From Thalassotalea sp. (GTDB lineage: Bacteria; Pseudomonadota; Gammaproteobacteria; Enterobacterales; Alteromonadaceae): 49,586 nucleotides of DNA. Shown in pieces: positions 9,642 through 17,680 of the stretch; position 1 is the first letter of the stretch, and every line of letters begins with the position of its first letter. The notes beneath the pieces were generated by a model. It was not told where the DNA came from and did no database searches. It worked only from the letters and a program-made list of their open reading frames with translations. The position numbers were made by a program, and so were the translations under genes. Where the stretch lies: assembly GCA_022448425.1 (NCBI GenBank), contig JAKVCY010000184.1, forward strand, positions 1-49,586, written 5' to 3'.

Positions 9642-9870
9642 AAATTGTAAAAACTCTTACTACTTAAGTAACTTCTCTTCTCTAAAGTTACTCTAAAACT
9701 TCTTGCGTAAATTTTACCTTTTGTCGAGTAAAATCGCGAATTTATCTGCATATTCCAAACTGCGCTAGCGCCCGCTATATAACGCCTATATGCAAGGTGA
9801 CGGGTTAACATAACCAATGAATATAACCAATATTTCGCCATCAACTAAACTTATAAGGAGTCCACCACCA

Positions 9871-9936
9871 ATGAGAGGATGTGAATATGAGCGCTATATG
9901 GAAAAACCACGCCATGCATTTAGCCAATATGATTAA
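9871..9936 (+). CDS. possible 21-residue leader ORF overlapping the next small gene
   Basis: An ATG at 9871 sits 10 bases after a full AAGGAG ribosome-binding site (9855-9860). It opens a frame of 21 codons beginning MRGCEYERYMEKP and ending in TAA. It overlaps the downstream 70-codon gene in a different frame. The good ribosome-binding site is the only support; it could be a regulatory leader peptide or chance. Confidence 0.3.
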   Translation: MRGCEYERYMEKPRHAFSQYD

Positions 9937-10099
9937 TTGCAATAACGAAACACAAGCACATTTATATTTAGAGCAACTCATGCTATTTCCGGTTGATGTA
10001 CAAGACAAAATAATCGAGGAGATAAGTAACCTCAGTCACTGCAATAGTGACGCTGTCGCCGATATCATAGGCCGATACTCTATGCCAGAGCTCAAATGA
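9887..10099 (+). CDS. uncharacterised 70-residue protein
   Basis: I do not recognise this protein. It is small, soluble-looking and mostly helical in composition, with two Cys and several His residues and no membrane segment. I choose ATG 9887 because AGAGG lies 8 bases upstream; a GTG at 9881 would add two residues. The gene stands alone on the plus strand between ribA and uvrB, both on the minus strand, so it has its own promoter. A second possible ORF with a better ribosome-binding site overlaps its beginning in another frame. Codon use and composition look native. Confidence 0.65.
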   Translation: MSAIWKNHAMHLANMINCNNETQAHLYLEQLMLFPVDVQDKIIEEISNLSHCNSDAVADIIGRYSMPELK

Positions 10100-10226
10100 C
10101 AGAGCCATTTAACAAGAGAGTAACGATAAAGTGCTAATTATTAACGTAATAAGTAAATGTTTTCACCCCTTCGCCACTTTTAACAAGTGCTACCCATTAG
10201 TGCGAAGGCAATTTTTCTATTGATAC

Positions 10227-12227
10227 TTACCGTTGCAACTGTTGTGCACGCAACTTTGCAATATCATCACGGAGCGCCGCAGCTTGTTCAAACTCTAGAT
10301 TCTTGGCATGGTCTAGCATCGTTGCTTCAAGCTGCTTAATTTTCTCTTCAATTTCTTCAAACGACATTACTTGATAGCTTGCTTGCTGCTCTGCCACTTT
10401 GTTAGCTATTAGCTGCTCTTCCGGCGTAGCACCAACATCCATAACGTCAGTAATCTTACGAATAACGCCTTTTGGTACTATGTTATTCGCCTCGTTATGC
10501 GCTTGTTGTTTCTCACGACGTCTATCGGTCTCATCAATAGCTCTACGCATTGAACCTGTGATGCGATCAGCATACAAAATCGCTTTACCATTAACGTTAC
10601 GAGCAGCACGCCCTATGGTTTGAATTAACGAACGTTCTGAACGCAAGAAGCCTTCTTTGTCTGCATCAAGAATGGCAACTAGAGAGACTTCTGGCATGTC
10701 CAAACCTTCTCGCAAGAGGTTAATGCCAACTAATACATCAAACTTACCTAAGCGAAAATCACGAATGATTTCGACACGCTCTACGGTATCGACATCAGAA
10801 TGCAGGTAACGAGTCTTTATATTGTGCTCATGCAGATAGTCAGTTAAGTCTTCTGCCATACGCTTAGTCAATGTGGTTGCAAGTACACGTTCACCAATTG
10901 GGATGCGTTTGTTTATTTCAGAGAGAAGATCATCAACTTGTGTATCAACTGGGCGAACCATAATTTCAGGGTCGAGTAAGCCTGTTGGTCTTACGACTTG
11001 TTCTGCCACCTCGCCACTTGATTTTTCAAGTTCGTAGTCACTTGGCGTTGCAGAAACATAAATAGTTTGCGGTGCAAGTGCTTCAAACTCTTCAAATTTT
11101 AACGGTCGGTTATCAAGTGCTGATGGCAAACGGAAACCATACTCCACAAGGTTTTCCTTACGAGAACGATCCCCCTTAAACATGGCGCCAATTTGCGGCA
11201 CAGTGACATGGGACTCGTCAATAACGAGTAAACCATCGTCTGGCAAGTAATCGAATAACGTAGGTGGAGCCTCACCATCGGCTCGCCCAGATAAGTACCT
11301 TGAGTAGTTTTCGATGCCAGAGCAATAACCAAGCTCTGTCATCATCTCAATGTCAAATTGCGTGCGCTGAACAATGCGCTGCTCTTCTATTAGCTTATTA
11401 TTGTCTTTAAGCTGTTTTGCTCGGTCTTTTAATTCAACCTTAATCTGTTCGACGGCAGATAAAATTCTGTCTCTTGGCGTCGCGTAGTGAGTTTTCGGAT
11501 AAACAGTAACACGAGCTAGTGTACGCTCAACACTTCCTGTTAATGGATCGAATTCACTGATTTTTTCCAGCTCTTCATCAAATAACTCAACGCGCAGTGC
11601 TAACCTATCTGATTCTGCTGGGAAAATGTCAATAACGTCGCCACGTACTCGATAAGTAGCACGCTGAAATGCCACGTCGTTCCGGGTGTATTGCAATTCT
11701 GCCAGTCGGCGAAGAATGTCTCGCTGGTTAATAATGTCACCTTGTCGAAGGTGTAACATCATTTTTAAGTAAGAATCAGGATCACCCAAACCATAAATCG
11801 CCGATACAGAAGCAACAATAATAACATCGCGACGCTCTAACAGCGCTTTGGTTGCAGACAACCGCATTTGCTCAATGTGATCATTTATTGAAGCATCTTT
11901 CTCAATAAAGGTATCTGTAGTCGGTACGTAGGCCTCAGGTTGATAGTAGTCATAGTAAGAAACAAAGTATTCAACCGCGTTATTTGGGAAGAACTCTTTC
12001 ATTTCTCCATAAAGCTGTGCTGCCAATGTTTTGTTGGGGGCAAGCATCATTGTTGGTCTATCCAACTGGGCAATAACATTGGCGACAGTAAAGGTTTTAC
12101 CTGAACCTGTTACCCCAAGTAATGTTTGATGGGCAAGACCAGACTCTATTCCTTCGAGCAACTGCGCTATCGCAGTGGGTTGATCGCCACTAGGGGTGTA
12201 ATCGGAAACAAGCTCTAACGACTTCAT
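10227..12227 (-). CDS. uvrB: UvrABC excision nuclease subunit B
   Basis: UvrB is the damage-verification helicase of nucleotide excision repair; it is loaded by UvrA and recruits UvrC. The 666-residue protein has Walker A GVTGSGKT at 38-45, the [12 protein letters not shown] beta-hairpin near 92-103 that probes DNA damage, and the DESH helicase motif near the middle. The C-terminal UVR motif (about 627-662) binds UvrC. Its ATG overlaps the MATE gene stop by four bases, so it is translationally coupled to that gene. I found no LexA box directly upstream of uvrB, unlike in E. coli. Confidence 0.98.
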   Translation of the reverse strand: MKSLELVSDYTPSGDQPTAIAQLLEGIESGLAHQTLLGVTGSGKTFTVANVIAQLDRPTMMLAPNKTLAAQLYGEMKEFFPNNAVEYFVSYYDYYQPEAYVPTTDTFIEKDASINDHIEQMRLSATKALLERRDVIIVASVSAIYGLGDPDSYLKMMLHLRQGDIINQRDILRRLAELQYTRNDVAFQRATYRVRGDVIDIFPAESDRLALRVELFDEELEKISEFDPLTGSVERTLARVTVYPKTHYATPRDRILSAVEQIKVELKDRAKQLKDNNKLIEEQRIVQRTQFDIEMMTELGYCSGIENYSRYLSGRADGEAPPTLFDYLPDDGLLVIDESHVTVPQIGAMFKGDRSRKENLVEYGFRLPSALDNRPLKFEEFEALAPQTIYVSATPSDYELEKSSGEVAEQVVRPTGLLDPEIMVRPVDTQVDDLLSEINKRIPIGERVLATTLTKRMAEDLTDYLHEHNIKTRYLHSDVDTVERVEIIRDFRLGKFDVLVGINLLREGLDMPEVSLVAILDADKEGFLRSERSLIQTIGRAARNVNGKAILYADRITGSMRRAIDETDRRREKQQAHNEANNIVPKGVIRKITDVMDVGATPEEQLIANKVAEQQASYQVMSFEEIEEKIKQLEATMLDHAKNLEFEQAAALRDDIAKLRAQQLQR

Positions 12228-13600
12228 GTTGACTGCGGCTCCACATCGATACGTTGATTTGAAAATTGACGGCTAAATGAGTAATAAGAAATAAAGGCCA
12301 TCACAAGGTTGCCCAATAACGCACCAATGAAAAAGCCTTCAACGCCGAAGAACAAGCTACCAAGATAAGCAAGAGGTACGTAGCAAACAAACAAACGTAT
12401 TACTGAAAGCACCAACGCAACCATTGGTTTGTGTAAGGCATTAAACGAAGAGTTAGTTAATATGATGATGCCCTGTAAGCCATATCCCAGCGGTAGTATG
12501 TAGATAAACAGCTTAATTAAATCTGCCACTTCTTGTTCTTTTGCAAACGCGTCAGCAATCAATCCAGAGCACAGTACAAGCAACGTATAGATGCCCACTT
12601 GCCAGAACATCACAAATTTTATTGAACTACTGTAGGCTTGCTCTACCCTTTCCATATTACCTGCACCAAAGTTTTGGCTGATAAACGGTGGTAAAGTCAT
12701 CGACATAGCAAGTACTACGAGACTAGCGATCGATTCTATTCGAGACCCCACACCAAAAGCAGCAACGGCAGACTCACCATACTTGGCAATAATCGCCGTC
12801 ATTACCGCCGCGGCGATTGGCGTCAGCATATTAGCGCCAGCAGCAGGTAAGCCTATATGCAAAATACCTCGACAAGCGGCAATAAAGTTTTTAAGCGGTA
12901 TGAGATGCCCGTGAATAAGTTGTCTTTTGTGCAGTAAGATATAAAGCACAAATGCCAAGCCAAAAATCCAAGAAATTAATGTAGCAATAGCGGCCCCTTT
13001 AACCCCAAAAGCAGGTATAGGTCCGAACCCAAAAATTAACACAGGATCGAGCAATGCATTAATCAACCCAGCACTACCCATAATAATACTAGGTGTTTTG
13101 GTATCACCTGAGGCTCTTAATACCGCATTGCCAATCATTGGCCCGATTAAACAAATACTGCCTAAATACCAAACATCCATATAGTCATGAATAAGCGGTA
13201 ATAAACTCTCGCTAGCACCTAATAGCAGGAATATTTCGTCGGTAAATATATAGCCAACAAATGAAAGCAGCGACACGATTACCGCAGATAAATACATAGC
13301 CGTTGTCGCGCTATCTTTAGCAGCATCCTTATCTTTGGCACCTAAATACTTAGCGATAACTGCTGATGTACCTATGCCCAAGCCGATTGTTAAGCTGATG
13401 ACGGTAAAAGTGATTGGAAAGGTAAAGCTCACTGCCGCTAACGGTTGGGTGCCCAACAATCCGACAAAAAACGTATCAACTAGGTTAAACGTCATCAACA
13501 GCACCATGCCGTATATCATGGGAATGGTCATATTTTTGAGCGTTTGACCCACAGGATCTACTAATAAGTCTATTTGGTGCTTGTGTGATTTATCGGTCAT
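12224..13600 (-). CDS. MATE family multidrug efflux transporter
   Basis: This inner-membrane antiporter of about 458 residues should expel cationic drugs or metabolites using a sodium or proton gradient. It shows roughly twelve hydrophobic segments in two homologous halves. Typical motifs are [19 protein letters not shown] in helix 1-2 and [13 protein letters not shown] in the first half. ATG 13600 is chosen; a TTG at 13612 would add four residues, and neither has a convincing ribosome-binding site. The stop codon overlaps the uvrB start (ATGA), so the pair form an operon. Substrate unknown. Confidence 0.92.
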   Translation of the reverse strand: MTDKSHKHQIDLLVDPVGQTLKNMTIPMIYGMVLLMTFNLVDTFFVGLLGTQPLAAVSFTFPITFTVISLTIGLGIGTSAVIAKYLGAKDKDAAKDSATTAMYLSAVIVSLLSFVGYIFTDEIFLLLGASESLLPLIHDYMDVWYLGSICLIGPMIGNAVLRASGDTKTPSIIMGSAGLINALLDPVLIFGFGPIPAFGVKGAAIATLISWIFGLAFVLYILLHKRQLIHGHLIPLKNFIAACRGILHIGLPAAGANMLTPIAAAVMTAIIAKYGESAVAAFGVGSRIESIASLVVLAMSMTLPPFISQNFGAGNMERVEQAYSSSIKFVMFWQVGIYTLLVLCSGLIADAFAKEQEVADLIKLFIYILPLGYGLQGIIILTNSSFNALHKPMVALVLSVIRLFVCYVPLAYLGSLFFGVEGFFIGALLGNLVMAFISYYSFSRQFSNQRIDVEPQST

Positions 13601-13749
13601 TGAATGCTGCAAGTTGGGGACAAAGAGTCAAACGTGTATTGTAAAATATACTGATAAGAGTCGCTACGAGATTATTAAATTTCAACTATTTAAAGATGTC
13701 AGTAATTGTAAGCGTATCCATTTCATGCTTTAAATACAGCTAGTTATCA

Positions 13750-13773
13750 ATACCAATTACATTAAATTGGTAT
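13750..13773. repeat. 9-bp inverted repeat (ATACCAATT...AATTGGTAT)
   Basis: Perfect 9-base arms are separated by six bases in the spacer upstream of the MATE gene. Short TACCAATT hairpins are a recurring intergenic repeat in Alteromonadales genomes as I recall them. Copy number in this genome cannot be judged from one window. Confidence 0.45.
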
Positions 13774-14184
13774 ACAGTTCTGTTAGGAAGAATACGTTTC
13801 ATTATTTAAAAGACAAGCACCGTACGTTAAACGACAAGTAGCGTGCGATGTAATTATTGTTCACATAAGTAGCCGATTTCATTTGGGTGTTCTTAACCTG
13901 TACCACTTTTTTGTTAAATAAGCCCCCAATAGTTGATATGACTGCGGAACAAATAGGACAACGCTTCTTTTCTAGATGAAAGCGCTTTCCGAAAAAAGAC
14001 TCACAGAAAAGCCGCTCCACACCATACTTGTACAAAGATAATACGCAACGATGGGATTTTACACAATTAGTGGACTATTCCCTTGTTTTAAAATAGTTTC
14101 GAACAAAGCGTTCATTCTTTGTACACTTAGCTGCAAACCCTATTGTTTCGTTCTGTTTGCACTTTATTACACTTTAACTCACAC

Positions 14185-14211
14185 AGTTATCCACAGCTTA
14201 GGTGGATAACT
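14185..14211. promoter_or_regulatory. inverted pair of DnaA boxes
   Basis: A perfect 10-bp inverted repeat (AGTTATCCAC and GTGGATAACT, 7-base spacer) contains the exact consensus DnaA box TTATCCACA at 14187-14195. An opposed 8-of-9 match, GGTGGATAA, lies at 14201-14209. This is a plausible DnaA-binding site. It is not oriC: no dnaA, mnmG or mioC lies nearby. Confidence 0.5.
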
Positions 14212-14334
14212 CTAAAATCTAGTGAATCTTTAGAAAAAGAGCGTGCGATAAACACAATACCTGAACATTTTTAGCCCTATCTGAACACAAAGCATTCAAA
14301 CGATGCAGAGATTAAAAAATTTGTCATTTTTGTG

Positions 14335-14363
14335 TTGACAGGTGCAATGTCGAGCTTTAATAT
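14335..14363 (+). promoter_or_regulatory. sigma-70 promoter of tRNA-Asn
   Basis: A perfect -35 TTGACA (14335-14340) and a -10 TAATAT (14358-14363) are separated by the optimal 17 bases. A GC-rich discriminator (CCGCCCCG) follows, typical of stringently controlled stable-RNA promoters. The tRNA begins about 45 bases downstream. Confidence 0.85.
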
Positions 14364-14409
14364 TCCGCCCCGTTAACGAGACACGAGCTTGTTAACAAAA
14401 TAAACCTAT

Positions 14410-14486
14410 TCCCCTGTAGCTCAGTTGGTTAGAGCGGTGGACTGTTAATCCATGTGTCGTCTGTTCAAATCAGACCAGGGGAGCCA
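14410..14486 (+). tRNA. tRNA-Asn(GTT)
   Basis: The cloverleaf is complete. The 7-bp acceptor stem TCCCCTG pairs with CAGGGGA at 14476-14482, the discriminator is G, and CCA is encoded at 14484-14486. The anticodon GTT is at 14444-14446 in the loop ACTGTTAAT. The T-loop sequence is TTCAAAT. It is preceded by a near-consensus promoter and followed by an intrinsic terminator. Confidence 0.97.
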
Positions 14487-14494
14487 CTTAATAG

Positions 14495-14533
14495 AAAGGT
14501 CGCATTAAATATTGAATTAGTGTGGCCTTTTTT
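14495..14533 (+). terminator. intrinsic terminator after tRNA-Asn
   Basis: A 10-bp stem with two G-T pairs (AAAGGTCGCA with TGTGGCCTTT) is followed by a T-run, eight bases after the tRNA CCA end. Confidence 0.7.
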
Positions 14534-14615
14534 GCTTTTAGTCCTTTACCTTTCCCTCACTAAACTCCCAAACACAAAACTACACCTCAACATAACCTCT
14601 CTGTTTGGAACGAGA

Positions 14616-14632
14616 TTAGCGCGGTGGACTGT
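14616..14632 (+). repeat. partial copy of the tRNA-Asn anticodon arm
   Basis: Seventeen bases here match tRNA-Asn positions 14429-14445 at 16 of 17 sites, including an exact 12-base run GCGGTGGACTGT. The copy ends in the anticodon. It sits just past the 3' end of the Lrp/AsnC regulator gene and looks like a duplicated attachment site or recombination scar. Confidence 0.5.
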
Positions 14633-14646
14633 ATTCATTCAATGAG

Positions 14647-15129
14647 CTAAATAGTACTCAACAAAATACTCGTTTCGCTGGCAATAATGCCCTCGATTTC
14701 TCTAACTATTCGTAAGATACGATCAAGCTCGACCAGGCTATCTGTTGTTATTTCCGCAACTAAGTCCCATTTTCCATTTGTTGTGTGAAGCTTTATCAAT
14801 TCTGGAATACCCCTCAAATGCCGAATAACTTGGGAAGTAGAACGACCAGTTACCTCAATCATCATTACAGCACGCACCTGATCTTGTGAAAGCCCCTCAT
14901 GTGCTCGAATTGTAAAGCCCAAAATAGCACCAGTTGTCACCAACTTTTCAATACGGTTTTGTACGGTACCTCGCGAAACCTTTAGTTTTTTTGCTAATTC
15001 AGAAACCGATGCCCTGACGTATTCTCTGAGCAAGGAAATTAATCCTTGATCCAGTGCATCATACCGATGAGGGTTTAAGGGTTTGTCATCGAAATTATTA
15101 TTTTGCGATAGCCAAATACTAAAAACCAC
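14647..15129 (-). CDS. Lrp/AsnC family transcriptional regulator (5' end doubtful)
   Basis: This is a DNA-binding regulator with an N-terminal winged helix-turn-helix (SVSELAKKLKVSRGTVQNRIEKL, about residues 42-64) and a C-terminal amino-acid-binding RAM domain (about 85-155). Family homology starts at YDALDQGLISLLRE, near residue 23. The first 22 residues look unrelated, and no ATG is in frame; the only candidate start is GTG 15129. A decayed ctlX-like gene diverges from it with almost no spacer. In related genomes such regulators control the neighbouring arginine/citrulline hydrolase. I infer that its original start and promoter were deleted, so expression may be lost. Confidence 0.7.
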   Translation of the reverse strand: MVFSIWLSQNNNFDDKPLNPHRYDALDQGLISLLREYVRASVSELAKKLKVSRGTVQNRIEKLVTTGAILGFTIRAHEGLSQDQVRAVMMIEVTGRSTSQVIRHLRGIPELIKLHTTNGKWDLVAEITTDSLVELDRILRIVREIEGIIASETSILLSTI

Positions 15130-15130
15130 T

Positions 15131-15957
15131 GCCTACAAAGAAGTTACTCAAATGGCAGAGCGCCTAAGGGAGCTCGGGGTTAATGTGCATCTTTTTGAAG
15201 ATAAAAGCATCAGCACCCCAGGTTCTGTATTTCCTAATAATTGATTTTCCGCACATGCTGACGGAAGCGTTTACCTATACCCAATGTATGCGCCTAATCG
15301 CCGACTTGAAAGGCGACAGGATGTTATCGAGCAACTACAGCACCACTATGTCGTGAACAAGGTTGTCGATTTATCCGGCTGGGAGGAACAACAGCAATAT
15401 CTAGAAGGCACAGGTGTATTAGTCATTGATCACCAAGCCCAACTAGCTTACGTCGAAGCATCTAAACGAGCTGATATTGAACCGCTAAAAGATTTTTTCT
15501 CCCAGCAGCAACTTACGCAATTGCTTTTTAATGCCAAAGATAGCAATGGTATAGATGTGTATCACACCAATGTATTGATGTGTATCACACCAATGTATTG
15601 ATGTGTGTTACTACAGATTTTGTCATCGTCTGTGACGAAATGATCAAAGGTGAAACGCAAAGAGAAACATTAAACACAGCGATAAAGCGCTATGGTAAAT
15701 TGCTTGTTTCCTTGACAGAGCAGCAAGTAAAAAGCTTTGCAGGCAACATGTTTGAGTTAACAGGAAAGAATGGACGTTTTATCGCGATGTCTGAAACTGC
15801 ATTTTCTGCACTGTCGACAGAGCAAAAACAGCTATTGCAATCAAAAGTCGCGCTTGAGGCTTTCAATATACCGACAATAGAACTTGCTGGAGGCTCTGTG
15901 CGATGCATGCTTGCAGGCATTCATTTGGCAAAACAAAAGGTGCGTTTGGCAAGCTAA
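15131..15957 (+). pseudogene. decayed CtlX-like hydrolase (citrulline/arginine guanidino-hydrolase family)
   Basis: The conceptual protein resembles the roughly 300-residue CtlX group of the arginine deiminase/DDAH superfamily. Visible motifs are VFPNN-stop-FSAHADGSVYLYPM, APNRRLERR, LEGTGVLVIDH, HTNVLMCVT and the C-terminal GGSVRCMLAGIHL with the likely catalytic Cys. Three lesions are present. The first 35-45 residues are missing. An in-frame TGA replaces the conserved Trp of the PNNWFS motif. A 23-base tandem duplication (15554-15599) shifts the frame. Removing one copy restores the frame exactly. The gene cannot make an intact enzyme. Confidence 0.85.
15554..15599 (+). repeat. 23-base tandem duplication inside the ctlX-like pseudogene
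   Basis: Bases 15554-15576 are repeated exactly at 15577-15599, and a further 7 bases of the unit follow. Because 23 is not a multiple of three, the duplication shifts the frame between the HTNVLMC and VTTDFVIV parts of the protein. Confidence 0.95.
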
Positions 15958-16028
15958 TGCGCTAAGTTATTCGGCTATAAAGTAAAAATAACCGATTCAA
16001 ATACTTTAATAAAATACTGGGATATTAT

Positions 16029-17453
16029 ATGGAAGACCAACTATTTGACCTTATCGTAGGCAATCTAAACAACCTGTTATGGGGTAACGGTCAGATACTC
16101 ATTTATATCCTAGTCTTCGCCGGTTTCTGGTTTTCTTTCAAATTAAAGTTTGTTCAGTTTGCGCACTTTAGCCATATGTTTTCAGTGATGAAAAACAGTA
16201 TGAAGGGCGACAAATCAGGCATTAGTTCGTTCCAAGCATTATGTACAGGGCTTTCTGCTCGCGTCGGCACAGGTAATTTAGCTGGTGTTTCCGTCGCCAT
16301 TTCACTCGGTGGCTCTGGCGCAATATTTTGGATGTGGATTATTGCCTTTCTTGGCATGGCGACAGGATTTGCAGAAAGCGTGCTCGGTCAGCTTTATAAA
16401 GTAAAAGATGACCACAAAGAGTATCGCGGTGGGCCAGCCTACTACATTCAAATGGGCTTAGGTAAACGCTGGTTGGCTATCGCTTTCGCCCTCTGCCTTT
16501 TCCTCGGCTATGGCTTCAGCTTTAGCGCTATGCAAGCCAACACCATTACAGATGCCCTTAACCATGCCTTAGATATCCCACAGCATTATGCGGGGCTAGT
16601 TATCACGATATTGGCCGGTATCATTGTAATGGGTGGACTTAGGGGGATTGCACGATTTGCTGAACTGGTCGTCCCGTTCATGGGTATTAGCTATATTTTA
16701 GTCGCGCTAGCTATCGCGATTTGGAATGTCGACTTAATTCCAGCAATGCTTTTGGATATTCTAACATCGGCATTTGGCCTGCAAGAAGCAGGAGCAGGAG
16801 CGCTCGGTGCAGCCATAAAGAATGGTATTCAACGTGGTTTGTATTCGAATGAAGCTGGAGCTGGTTCCGTTCCTCATGCTTCGGCAAGTGCAACACCAAA
16901 CCCTAACCACCCTGTCGCACAAGGCTATGTACAAATGCTAGGTGTATTTATCGATACCATCATTTTGTGTACATGTACTGCTGTAATCATTTTGCTGGCC
17001 GATGTACCAATGTCTGGCAATATGGAAGGTATTCGGTTAACTCAAGATGCTATGACTAGCCATATTGGTGAAGGCGGTATTTACTTTGTTGCAGCGGCAA
17101 TCAGCTTATTTGCATTTACCTCTGTAGTAGCCAACTACGCATACGCAGAGAGTAATTTGCATCTATTCAAGATGGATAACAAGTTTGGACGAGGAGTCTA
17201 CACCTTTTGTTATTTAGCGATGGTTTTTTGGGGAGCAAACGCTTCCCTACTCCAAGTTTGGGCAATGGCTGATATGGCACTTGGCCTGATGACACTAGTG
17301 AATATTTTCGCCATCATCCAACTGACACCAACGATTAAAGCCTTGTATCACGACTATCAAACCAAGCGAAGTGCAAACGCTGATATGGCCTTCAAAGACG
17401 ATGATATTAGCTATCAAGGTGAACTACACGAAGGCATTTGGGATATAAAGTAG
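16029..17453 (+). CDS. alanine:cation (AlsT/DagA-type) symporter
   Basis: This 474-residue inner-membrane protein of the AGCS family imports alanine or glycine with sodium. It has about eleven hydrophobic segments. Family signatures are GLSARVGTGNLAGV near residue 75, and GLYSNEAGAGSVPHASA in the middle. The C-terminal tail (KDDDISYQGELHEGIWDIK) is acidic and cytoplasmic. A GGGAT sequence precedes the ATG. It lies 71 bases after the ctlX-like pseudogene on the same strand, so it may once have shared control by the Lrp-type regulator. A hairpin follows the gene. Confidence 0.93.
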   Translation: MEDQLFDLIVGNLNNLLWGNGQILIYILVFAGFWFSFKLKFVQFAHFSHMFSVMKNSMKGDKSGISSFQALCTGLSARVGTGNLAGVSVAISLGGSGAIFWMWIIAFLGMATGFAESVLGQLYKVKDDHKEYRGGPAYYIQMGLGKRWLAIAFALCLFLGYGFSFSAMQANTITDALNHALDIPQHYAGLVITILAGIIVMGGLRGIARFAELVVPFMGISYILVALAIAIWNVDLIPAMLLDILTSAFGLQEAGAGALGAAIKNGIQRGLYSNEAGAGSVPHASASATPNPNHPVAQGYVQMLGVFIDTIILCTCTAVIILLADVPMSGNMEGIRLTQDAMTSHIGEGGIYFVAAAISLFAFTSVVANYAYAESNLHLFKMDNKFGRGVYTFCYLAMVFWGANASLLQVWAMADMALGLMTLVNIFAIIQLTPTIKALYHDYQTKRSANADMAFKDDDISYQGELHEGIWDIK

Positions 17454-17518
17454 AGTAAATATACAAAAAGTGTGTATTTACTGTTGATTTTTATTCTAAA
17501 GCTGGCATTTTAAATAGG

Positions 17519-17538
17519 GCGTGTCGTTTCAGACACGC
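17519..17538 (+). terminator. hairpin after the alanine symporter gene
   Basis: A perfect 7-bp stem (GCGTGTC with GACACGC) with a 6-base loop lies 65 bases past the stop. No T-run follows it. Confidence 0.45.
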
Positions 17539-17680
17539 ATTCACTGCAGACGGACCACCGTTTGTTTAACTTTTAACTACAACCCTTAATCGCATTGCCC
17601 ATAGCGCATTAAGTTTTTTTCGGGCGCCTCGCTTCAGTTAAGAAGCTCACAATTTGTTTTTAAAAAGGAGTAGCGCTTCA

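Larger units (their letters stand above)
13613..14334. other. long spacer without a supportable gene
   Basis: This stretch of more than 700 bases is AT-rich and holds no convincing coding sequence. It contains a short inverted repeat at 13750-13773 and a DnaA-box palindrome at 14185-14211, described separately. The minus-strand 77-codon frame at 13802-14035 has no family resemblance and no convincing start region. Confidence 0.6.

Noticed and set aside
9642..9880. FMN riboswitch upstream of ribA
   Set aside because: None of the conserved RFN-element sequence is visible between ribA and the small plus-strand gene.
13802..14035. Minus-strand 77-codon frame with a CxxC motif
   Set aside because: No family resemblance, unusual composition and no convincing start region; it lies in AT-rich spacer.
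14185..14211. Chromosomal replication origin
   Set aside because: Only two DnaA boxes, no AT-rich unwinding repeats with GATC clusters, and no dnaA, mnmG or mioC nearby.
15284..15957. Two separate small genes (15284-15601 and 15580-15957)
   Set aside because: Both are fragments of one ctlX-like protein split by a 23-base duplication.
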